Below are positions 55,254 to 64,000 of a DNA stretch of 64,000 nt, piece after piece. Position 1 is the stretch's first letter. Each line of letters starts with the position of its first letter. Made by a program: the position numbers and the translations under genes. Location of the stretch: assembly GCA_032622095.1 (NCBI GenBank), contig CP136065.1:217786151-217850150 (forward strand), written 5' to 3'. The notes beneath the pieces were generated by a model, which saw only the letters and a program-made list of their open reading frames with translations, made no database searches and was not told where the DNA came from. The DNA is from Siphonodentalium dalli (Eukaryota > Mollusca > Scaphopoda > Gadilida > Siphonodentaliidae).

Positions 55254-55370
55254 TTGTTGTTTCCACATTGACCGATTTATGAGGCCTCGGTCTGTCGTAT
55301 TAGCCTGCGGCCTCAGGCCAATACGACAGACCTCGGCCTCAAACTCGCCCATTATGGTAACAACCAATTC
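55254..55370. mobile_element. Foldback palindrome, about 117 bp
   Basis: Inverted arms: TTTGTTGTTTCCACATTGAC ... GAGGCCTCGGTCTGTCGTAT at the left and ATACGACAGACCTCGGCCTC ... TGGTAACAACCAA at the right. The centre GCCTGCGGCCTCAGGC is itself nearly palindromic. Confidence 0.86.
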
Positions 55371-55689
55371 ATAACATGTATTATAAACCAGCTAGTTTAT
55401 TTTCAGCTGCCTCTGACAACAGAAGTATCATCACTCCGATCTATTGATTTCGAACCGAGTTTTATTTATTTTGTTTCCGCAATCCAGAAGTGGCCCAATA
55501 TTTTTAAATATATAGTTTGAGTGTCGTGATCATGGACATAGAAATTATATATTTAGCGCATATATATATTATTAAATTGAATAGCTTATACAAATTTAAT
55601 AAGACCAGCGTGTTCGGAATTTTGCAAGTAACAAGCACGAATATTCCAACATCTTCCTGATTTCCGTCATGGGAAATCAATATTGTGAA
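55371..55689. other. No gene recognised
   Basis: AT-rich sequence leading into the satellite. Nothing recognised. Confidence 0.5.
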
Positions 55690-57745
55690 GAATCGCCACG
55701 AACCGGTTTTATACATATGGCTGTGTTGAACATTATTGATATCGGGTTAGCCCCCTTGTGAAGAATCGCCACCAAACGGATTGATACATATGGCTGTGTT
55801 GAATCGCCACCAAACGGATTGATACATATGGCTGTGTCGAATCGCCACCAAACGGATTGATACATATGGCTGTGTTGAATCGCCACCAAACGGATTGATA
55901 CATATGGCTGTGTTGAATCGCCACCAAACGGATTGATACATATGGCTGTGTTGAATCGCCACCAAACGGATTGATACATATGGCTGTGTTGAATTGCCAC
56001 CAAACGGATTGATACATATGGCTGTGTTGAATCGCCACCAAACGTATTGATACATATGGCTGTGTTGAACATTATTGTTATCGGGTTAGCCCCCTTGTGA
56101 AGAATCGCCACCAAACGGATTGATACATATGGCTGTGTTGAATCGCCACCAAACGGATTGATACATATGGCTGTGTTGAATCGCCACCAAACGGATTGAT
56201 ACATATGGCTGTGTTGAATCGCCACCAACCGGTTTGATACATATGGCTGTGTTGAACATTATTGATATCGGGTTAGCCCCCTTGTGAAGAATCGCCACCA
56301 AACGGATTGATACATATGGCTGTGTTGAACATTATTGTTATCGGGTTAGCCCCCTTGTGAAGAATCGCCACCAAACGGATTGATACATATGGCTGTGTTG
56401 AATCGCCACCAAACGGATTGATACATATGGCTGTGTTGAATCGCCACCAAACGGATTGATACATATGGCTGTGTTGAATCGCCACCAACCGGTTTGATAC
56501 ATATGGCTGTGTTGAACATTATTGATATCGGGTTAGCCCCCTTGTGAAGAATCGCCACCAAACGGATTGATACATATGGCTGTGTTGAACATTATTGTTA
56601 TCGGGTTAGCCCCCTTGTGAAGAATCGCCACCAAACGGATTGATACATATGGCTGTGTTGAATCGCCACCAAACGGATTGATACATATGGCTGTGTTGAA
56701 TCGCCACCAAACGGATTGATACATATGGCTGTGTTGAATCGCCACCAAACGGATTGATACATATGGCTGTGTTGAATCGCCACCAAACGGATTGATACAT
56801 ATGGCTGTGTTGAATCGCCACCAAACGGATTGATACATATGGCTGTGTTGAATCGCCACCAAACGGATTGATACATATGGCTGTGTTGAATTGCCACCAA
56901 ACGGATTGATACATATGGCTGTGTTGAATCGCCACCAAACGGATTGATACATATGGCTGTGTTGAATCGCCACCAAACGTATTGATACATATGGCTGTGT
57001 TGAACATTATTGTTATCGGGTTAGCCCCCTTGTGAAGAATCGCCACCAAACGGATTGATACATATGGCTGTGTTGAATCGCCACCAAACGGATTGATACA
57101 TATGGCTGTGTTGAATCGCCACCAAACGGATTGATACATATGGCTGTGTTGAATCGCCACCAACCGGTTTGATACATATGGCTGTGTTGAACATTATTGA
57201 TATCGGGTTAGCCCCCTTGTGAAGAATCGCCACCAAACGGATTGATACATATGGCTGTGTTGAACATTATTGTTATCGGGTTAGCCCCCTTGTGAAGAAT
57301 CGCCACCAAACGGATTGATACATATGGCTGTGTTGAATCGCCACCAAACGGATTGATACATATGGCTGTGTTGAATCGCCACCAAACGGATTGATACATA
57401 TGGCTGTGTTGAACATTATTGTTATCGGGTCAGCCCCCTTGTGAAGAATCGCCACCAAACGGATTGATACATATGGCTGTGTTGAATCGCCACCAAACGG
57501 ATTGATACATATGGCTGTGTTGAATCGCCACCAAACGGATTGATACATATGGCTGTGTTGAACATTATTGTTATCGGGTTAGTCCCCTTGTGAAGAATCG
57601 CCACCAAACGGATTGATACATATGGCTGTGTTGAATCGCCACCAAACGGATTGATGCATACGGCTGTGTTGAATCGCCACCAAACGGATTGATACATATG
57701 GCTGTGTTGAACATTATTGTTATCGTGTTAGCTCCCTTGGGTTAT
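55690..57745. repeat. 38-bp satellite with 35-bp spacers in a higher-order pattern
   Basis: The unit is GAATCGCCACCAAACGGATT then GATACATATGGCTGTGTT, exactly 38 bp, about 43 copies. Twelve 35-bp spacers beginning CATTATTG (positions 55731, 56070, 56257, 56330, 56517, 56590, 57005, 57192, 57265, 57414, 57563, 57712) divide it. Every distance equals 35 + 38n, with n = 8, 4, 1, 4, 1, 10, 4, 1, 3, 3, 3. Variant units (CAACCGGTTTGATAC ending each block of four; AAACGTATTGATAC ending the blocks of eight and ten) mark block-wise copying. The minus strand has no stop codon in any frame of the unit, so ORFs up to 185 codons arise; these are not genes. Confidence 0.97.
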
Positions 57746-57770
57746 CCCCTCTATCATTATATATACCTTA

Positions 57771-58303
57771 CTCGTATTTAAATTCGCGTAGTACTATTTT
57801 TCGCTCAGTTTGAATTCGCGCACCTAGCTGCGCGAATTCAAAACTGAAATAAAATGATTTTCGTAAATGTCTTGGACCTCATGACAGTTTCAGTTCTTAA
57901 TCATTGTCGTCAGGACAAAGTCAACAGTTGCGGGTTGTGTTCACATAACTACAGTCCAGGCTGTTTGGTCACTCCATGGTTGCCCAGGGGACATACTTTC
58001 GCGCATTTTCAGCCTGGAACGTGTGTTTTTTTTATTACAAGTACATGTATTTCAACGACGACGATGTTACGATGATTTATCCGTTGCCCGTACCTAAATA
58101 TAGGCCTATACAATCAGGCCTAATTATCTATTCAGTCTAACCTCCCGTATTGTATGTGACTCATCAACAATGCGCTTCTATTTTCCCTGTGATTTGGTAT
58201 ATAATCTCAGGAGTCTTACTATTTTTCGATCAGTTTTCAATTCGCGCACCGATGGGTGCCCGAAAAATAACACTGCGCGAATTTAAATACGTGTAAGGTA
58301 TAT
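57771..58303. mobile_element. H element with 42-bp TIRs at TA
   Basis: Left ATATACCTTACTCGTATTTA ... AAATTCGCGTAGTACTATTT, right the complement (GCGCGAATTTAAATACGTG then TAAGGTATAT). TA borders both ends, in the style of Tc1/mariner-type targets, but the assignment is tentative. Subterminal GAATTCGCGCACC occurs near both ends. A lone right end also occurs at 41505-41555. A 73-codon ORF inside is unassigned. Confidence 0.75.
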
Positions 58304-58800
58304 TATTCAAATGGCTTTTATATATGTTCTGTCCCAATGTTCGATTTTAGGTATGCCAAAATAGAGGAATACCAGGAGGACCTTAATAATGACGCGATTA
58401 CAATACCAGCACGCCATCCCACACCAACCTCACGATATCCCAGACTTCTGTTAATATCGACCAAGAATAAAATACATGGGAGGACAATATGATGAAGTGT
58501 AAAATATAAAATGACATCTGATATATTAACAGCAGGCGACTAATTTGACTGTCTTTGCTACGACACTCGCGTTGATATTAAACACAATTCCAAAGGTTCG
58601 TTATACTCGTATTATGTCAGTACAAAAAAGCCAACGGTATGGCTACTATATGGTGTTCAATGGAAGTGGATTAAGCGGTACGTGCTGTAGTATATAATCC
58701 GTAAACTGCCCATAGTAATTACTCGCACTTGTCATGTTTAAATGATCCGACGAGGGCGACAAATACATGCATTACTTCCAGCCGGTTCCCCTATAAAATC
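58304..58800. other. No gene recognised
   Basis: AT-rich. Nothing recognised. Confidence 0.5.
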
Positions 58801-59950
58801 CGCACATATTCTGCTTATAATAAAGTTGTTTTAGGTAGATGATCTGATTAGAATCGCCTCATTTTGAATCGATAGTATGCTGAGACTGAGAGCGTTATAT
58901 TCACATTATCGACTCATAATGAGGCGATTCTAAGCAAATGTGCGGAAAATGACACGAATAAACCAACTCATGACTGATCTGGTATACGTTCTTTAACTCT
59001 GTCACTGTGGCCTGCACCATAAAAGGAAATAACGGGTAAGAGTCAATTATCTGCTAATTTCAGAATGAATTAATCACACTATGTACCTATTTCATATTAT
59101 AGGTGGATTATGTGCGTATTTGCGCGAGGATATGTTACTTCAGCCTGTTTTCCTAAAAATAATCTCATATTGAACCTATTTCAAAAGCTCAAATAAGCCC
59201 ATATCGGCATTATTTCAATTTGAATTAGGCTCTATATGAAGCTAAAGGGCACTCTTAAAACAGTTCAATGTGGTACTATTTCCATACGAAATAAGCAGCC
59301 TGTTCTACCGAAAATCCACAACAGCTTATAAATAACTTGTATTAGGTAGATAATCTGCTTAGAATCGCATAAGTTTGAGTCGATAATGTGCTGAAAATGA
59401 TAGAATATTAGTCACATTGTATCGACTCATAAAGAGGCCATTCTAAGCAGATTATGTACGGACAATGACACAACTCAGTCAACCCACGACTGTCCAGGTG
59501 TACGCTCTTTAACATATGTTTCACTGTGGCCCGCGCCATTATCTGCTTATTTCAGAATCAAGTAATCGCACTGTTTTACGTAGTTCACATTATAGGTCAA
59601 TTATGTGCGTATTTGTGCGAGGATGTGTAGAAATAAGCCCATATCGGCATTATTTTATCTGAATTACGCTCTAAATGAAGCTAAAGGTGATTTTAAAACA
59701 GTTCAATATGGGGCTATTTCCATACGAATAAGCCCATATTGGCATTATTTGATTTACAATTTTTCTTCGATACCAGACTTACCAGTTTCACGGTCTTTCA
59801 AATGTGTTTTCACTGCGGCCCGCGCCATTCAACAGAATAACATGCTATACGCTCATTATATGCTTATTTCCGAATCAAAATCAGTCCCATTTAAACCTGC
59901 GTGAATATGGAGGTCCAATATGAACATGTTTACACGAGGATATGTTGATC
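58801..59950 (+). repeat. Cluster of three G-family copies
   Basis: Successive same-strand copies begin near 58801, 59325 and 59640, each with the CACTGTGGCC(C)G(C)GCC or CACTGCGGCCCGCGCC core (about 58995, 59521, 59809). Most carry GATTCTAAGCAGATTATGT-type and GCGAGGATATGTT-type ends. Intervening ATAAGCCCATATTGGCATTA blocks are also repeated. Confidence 0.75.
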
Positions 59951-61130
59951 TGGAACAGGATTAAGCTGCGGTCAATCACGGCGGTTAATCACGTGGTTTC
60001 GAGGTTCGTGCAAATAACCAAGTCCATACATCTAGGAGAATCCTTCGACTGATAACTTTGGTAAGAATATTAGCGCAAACAACTGAGTTTGGACACAAAT
60101 GAGGTATCAGTTTGTTCTAAAATAGTATAGCATATGCTCATAGCTGCCAATTTATCATGTAATATATCATTTTATTATATGCGTGCCTATAAAATAGCGG
60201 GAAATTACCGAAACGTAGATCTTGGTATGTCTCTCTTAGAAGCTACAGTGAAATACGATGTCGTTATTTCACTGTAGGTTTCGTTATATTTCACTCTAGC
60301 CTGCCGGGGGTGGTTTACCCGAGCGAAACATTTGAAGACAAATTATATAACCGCACGGTATAGTACATTTTCTGCAAACTTATCGGTTATGACCCATAAG
60401 CTTATTCGAAACAAGAGTTATTTATTATAATTAAATCCGTCGTTTCACATGGGAACCACCATGAATAGAAGGCAGAAATAAAACAAGCGAAAAACTTTCC
60501 AAAAAAAATCACACGCGTAAAGTTGAAACAGACACTCTTGACACTCAAGTGTCGTCAGAAATTCGGCGTTTTTGATTGGCTGGCTGTTACTTATTACGCA
60601 CTGGGCAGCTGGGGCCGTGAACGTGGGATTTATATATTTCGACTGGTCACACTGAGACTTGTTAGTTTTGATTCCGTGTTTCATTTCTGTGCACGATTCT
60701 TGTTTGTTTTATCTAGATAATTGTGCACTCTTTCTGTGCACGAGTCTTGTTGATTCAGCTAGGTAATTGTGCACTCATATTTAGTAGGAAGTATTCTTCA
60801 AATTGATGCATACTACTAAACGGAAAATGCCGCGATAGTTCAGCTTAGCTACTTAGCTTTATTAAGTGCATATAATAAAAATAATACCTACAATTTTTGT
60901 TTGAATACCTGAAACATCTCCTGAGATATTTCGGTATTGAAACAAAAACAGTAGGTATTCTCAACATCCTAGTTTATTCCTCCTCGTTTCTGTTCGGGTT
61001 TTCGATCGCCTCGGCCAGACTGGAAGCCACTGGAGTGACATGTTGATGCCAGACGCAGATCGTTGTGAAATGAACATATTAATGATACTGTCAGACATAT
61101 GAATTGAACTGTGGTTATATATGCTGATAT
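59951..61130. other. No gene recognised
   Basis: A short hairpin (CAGTGAAATACG / CGTTATTTCACTG) lies near 60248. TGTGCACGA(T/G)TCTTGTT is repeated near 60690 and 60737. ORFs of 65-79 codons on both strands near 60500 overlap each other. No domain recognised. Confidence 0.45.
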
Positions 61131-61135
61131 TTGTG

Positions 61136-61243
61136 GAATTGATGGGTCATATTATATTAATCTGTCGTTCAAAAATGTACCATATACCTAGAGTGATTGG
61201 CCATATTATACTAATCTATCTCGTTCACAAATGTACCATAATA
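61136..61243. repeat. 56-bp imperfect tandem duplication
   Basis: GGGTCATATTATATTAATCT ... CAAAAATGTACCATA is followed by TGGCCATATTATACTAATCT ... CACAAATGTACCATA, two diverged copies. Confidence 0.75.
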
Positions 61244-61250
61244 CTGTCAT

Positions 61251-62510
61251 CTGCAGTCATGTAAGTCATAATACTTGTAGTGTGCGTTGTGTAATGGTAG
61301 TGTGATAGTTGTGGTGTTCGCTTACCCTGGTCGTCGTTTTACCTGGTCCAACTCCCACTTACCTTTTACAGTTACATATCAAAACACTATTAGTGAATGC
61401 GTCATCTAAGGGTCTGATCCCACCTGGCGTCATGGCACCGAATGTGGGATTAAATACAGTTTTAAAATGCACCCAAAATATTGGTTGCTGAAAAACAAAC
61501 TATCACAATAATTTCAATTTATTTTTAGTCTAAAATGTCCTACTAATGTTACATCAGGTATGGAAAATGATATTGAAACGTTTGGCTAAAGTTGGGTGGA
61601 GTGTTGGTCTCATTAACCCCACCCTATTGCCACATCCATGAACTCAATTTACTTTTAACCTAGCTTACTTGTGGCTGGAATTTTTTTTAATACGTAAATG
61701 CCATTTCAGTCCAACAAAAATATCTAAAAGTAGTGGAATATTCTATTAGTTTTTACACCGAAAGTCCTACGTTTTGACAAATGTTTTCAAACCATATTTA
61801 GTGGAAGTGTTCGATTAGAATGTCCAACATTTGGAATGTTTCAGGTACCAGTCGGGAACTTCCAACCAAAAATGTATTGGTTGGGGTGTGTACACGTAAA
61901 CTCTCTACATGACGTATTTTTCGGTCTCATTCAAGTATGTGAAGTTGAAATTTTTAGGTGATCACCATTACCACCACATCACTACAAACCCTGCTAGGTA
62001 TTCTTCTTTCAATTCTTTCACGACATTGTCGGACTTCGTTATTGTTGTTATGAGAACAGCTGTAATAGCTAGGCGAAACGTGAAATTGGTCACCACGAAG
62101 ACGCGATTGATTGGCGAAGATAATTGGCTCCACGTTGAACAACACACACCTTAATGTCGCCGCGACACTTAGTCGTCATACTAGTGTGATCAGAAGGAAT
62201 ACATTCAAAACAGAACACGATTTGGTGATTGTATTCTGTTAAAAATTGAAGGGAGACGTTTAGTATATTGCTGAAGAAACCTCCATCAATTAGGTCAATA
62301 GTGAACCAGATTTGCGACCTAAAAGGTCGATAGATCATATGTGGCTGACATAATAGATCATACTATTCTTCGTTGGAAACAACGGTAAAAGTTGTGCAAC
62401 TTGTTGCTGATATCCGATTCTGGTGAAGACTGCAACTCCTTTTGAAAAGAACAGTTGTCATCGTTGTTTAAACAATGAACACCTTTGGCATAATGAACTA
62501 TTACAGATAA
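61251..62510. other. No gene recognised
   Basis: AT-rich. Several ORFs of 60-82 codons overlap on both strands near 62000-62300 without recognisable features. Confidence 0.45.
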
Positions 62511-62860
62511 GAATTACGAATAGGGAACAGTAGTCGTAATTACATATTACGGTCCAAAAACCTTTTAGGAGAATATACTACTACGAGTCCGTTTGTGAGA
62601 AAAATCATGCTTACCGCTCGCAGTTTTGGGATTATGGTTCTGATTTCGTGATTACTTGGTACTTAATTGTGTTGTTATCAGGTATAGCTTGTTTCACGAC
62701 GATTCACAATTTAATGACATAATATCAGTCATTTCCCACATTTGGGGAGCTGAGATCTGATTACCATGTGATGTATTTGTGAGTTTTGTTGATAATGCGA
62801 AACAATCGTAACTACGAGTATGGAACAAATTCTAGTGACGTAGTACCCTATTCGTAATTC
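62511..62860. repeat. Perfect 15-bp inverted pair bounding 350 bp
   Basis: GAATTACGAATAGGG at 62511-62525 and CCCTATTCGTAATTC at 62846-62860. The enclosed sequence has further TCGTAATTAC / GTAACTACGA matches. It may be a small MITE adjoining the next one. Confidence 0.55.
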
Positions 62861-62882
62861 GTATATGTTGTGCATTATGCGA

Positions 62883-63283
62883 AATAGAGACCTTTCGCAA
62901 AATCACGATTACGATTACGGATATGGAAATATCCTGCCAGTATACGACCAAAATTCGATCTGTACGCATGGGGTTCTTATGTGAGACGAAATATACACCA
63001 CGCAGTTTAATTATGTGCAAATGTGTCAAGGATGTGCCGTCCGCGGTCCTGCTTGGGGACGATCTAACATTATGCGTGTGGTGTATTACAAACGGATAAG
63101 AACATGGGGTCTCAAAGAGACACACATTACTTTTTCCATCAAATATATGTGTAACTGAATATAGTGGGGCATATGCCGTCTCACCAATTAGCAATCGTAA
63201 GTAAATTGTGATGGTGTCCACCTTACTAGGACAATATATCCTATCCGTAATCGTAATAGTGATTTTTGCGAAAGGTCTCTATT
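62883..63283. mobile_element. MITE with 55-bp TIRs
   Basis: AATAGAGACCTTTCGCAAAA at 62883 and TTTTGCGAAAGGTCTCTATT ending 63283 continue inward through ATCACGATTACGATTACGGA and its near-complement (TCCGTAATCGTAATAGTGAT). About 400 bp. A 129-codon ORF across it is incidental. Superfamily unknown. Confidence 0.8.
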
Positions 63284-64000
63284 GTCAAAAGTACGGTTGC
63301 AGTCCCTCGGGTAATACGCGCTCATGTCATCATGATATCACACTGTTAGACAAAAATACACAAAATGCAACAAATGGTTATCATGCAAAAAGCTTTATGG
63401 ACTGCGGGTATAGCGAGCAATATATCATAAGAAGACCATCAGAGTCATCATCAAAGAGCATACACTCAGGGATATCATAAAAGGGCATCCATTCAGCGAT
63501 GTCATTTGCTAATGTAAGCAATCGTGCCATGGCAGAATTGATCATAACCTCTTGTACTATGTTTCTTATACTACCAAATGATACTAATTGTGTAATTAGC
63601 CCATCACCCATGTCGAGTACTGGTCTCACGATGACCATTCGCGCGTTCCACTATATATACTTGTTATGATAATGATATATGTGCAGGTGGACTTTCAGTA
63701 TAACATTTTAATATTATCTTGCAAATTTAATCAAAGAATTCACTTATGGAAAAAGTTCGAGGATATAAACGAAATATCAAACAGTCCACTTGCACCATTA
63801 AATAAATTGAATGCTGTAAACCGACAAATTCTAATCTAGACACGAAATATTTAACTTAATCCTGAACAAATGGATAAACGACGATGTAACCAGCTCTCAC
63901 ATGTCATGACCGGATTTATTACTATCAAAGAATCAATAACAATATCTTTAATTTTAGGGTGGCGACAGGAAGACGACCCGATAGGTCATGTCGCCTCCAC
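63284..64000. other. No confident gene; one candidate minus-strand ORF
   Basis: On the minus strand an ATG at 63636-63638 opens 85 codons to 63381 (MVIVRPVLDMGDGLITQLVS, later MPFYDIPECMLFDDDSDG). TATATATAG lies about 20 bp upstream of that ATG. The middle of the frame contains three loose 27-30 bp repeats (GA(C/T)ATC(G/C)CTGA...ATGC-type), which could explain its openness. No family is recognised and I leave it uncalled. The rest is AT-rich. Confidence 0.3.

Noticed and set aside
55677-57697. Many long minus-strand ORFs (to 185 codons) with 38-residue peptide repeats
   Set aside because: They are read-through of the 38-bp satellite, which lacks stops in all three frames; the peptides in the three frames are all equally open and none is favoured.
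55690-57745. CRISPR-like array of 35-bp and 38-bp segments
   Set aside because: Both the unit and the spacer are repeated; there are no unique spacers, and the sequence is animal genomic DNA.

Overview
This window is animal nuclear DNA. It is AT-rich and intron-bearing, it is packed with short transposable elements, and almost nothing in it is protein-coding. Evidence for an animal is a rhodopsin-family GPCR first exon ending at a splice donor (28178-28472, +), a LINE reverse-transcriptase C-terminus, a Penelope-like reverse-transcriptase fragment, and many MITE-type elements with clear terminal inverted repeats (TIRs). The mix of PLE, LINE, hAT, Harbinger-like and TTAA elements, with long tandem arrays, suits a marine invertebrate, perhaps a lophotrochozoan. 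That is inference; nothing here fixes the species.

Layout. 0.3-9 kb: an array of short palindromes, TTAA-type MITEs, a double-hairpin foldback and a 1.84-kb element carrying six copies of a 15-bp motif. 9.5-11 kb: a chain of three TTAA families joined at shared TTAA sites. 12-20 kb: a second double-hairpin foldback, a 38-bp array, the first long-palindrome MITEs, an inverted-repeat element at 18 kb and a Harbinger-like element at 19 kb. 21-24 kb: two same-strand copies of a Penelope-like 5' region, the second entered by a TTAA MITE and a hAT derivative. 26.5-27.4 kb: a tandem duplication. 28.2 kb: the GPCR exon, the only confident host gene. 29.9-45.2 kb: nested MITEs, a hAT derivative with a perfect 8-bp target duplication, and a fragmented repeat family (here G) that has spawned a 50-bp minisatellite. 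45.4-46.3 kb: LINE 3' end on the minus strand. 46.4-53.6 kb: more MITEs and a few unassigned ORFs. 55.7-57.7 kb: a 38-bp satellite with exact higher-order structure. 57.8-63.3 kb: inverted-repeat elements and family G remnants.

Repeat family names used below are local to this report. A1 is the long-palindrome MITE with ends CCCTTTACCCAACA; A2 is its diverged relative with ends like CCCTTTCATGACGG; B, C and E are other TTAA-flanked families; D carries A1 hairpins inside different ends; F, H, J and K have long TIRs; G is a dispersed repeat with no clear ends. A1, A2, B, C and E all begin and end at TTAA, the target-site signature of piggyBac-type transposases. For A2 an unfilled paralogous site at 21389-21392 matches the filled site at 22605-22852. 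No transposase gene is visible, so any mobilising enzyme would have to come from elsewhere in the genome.
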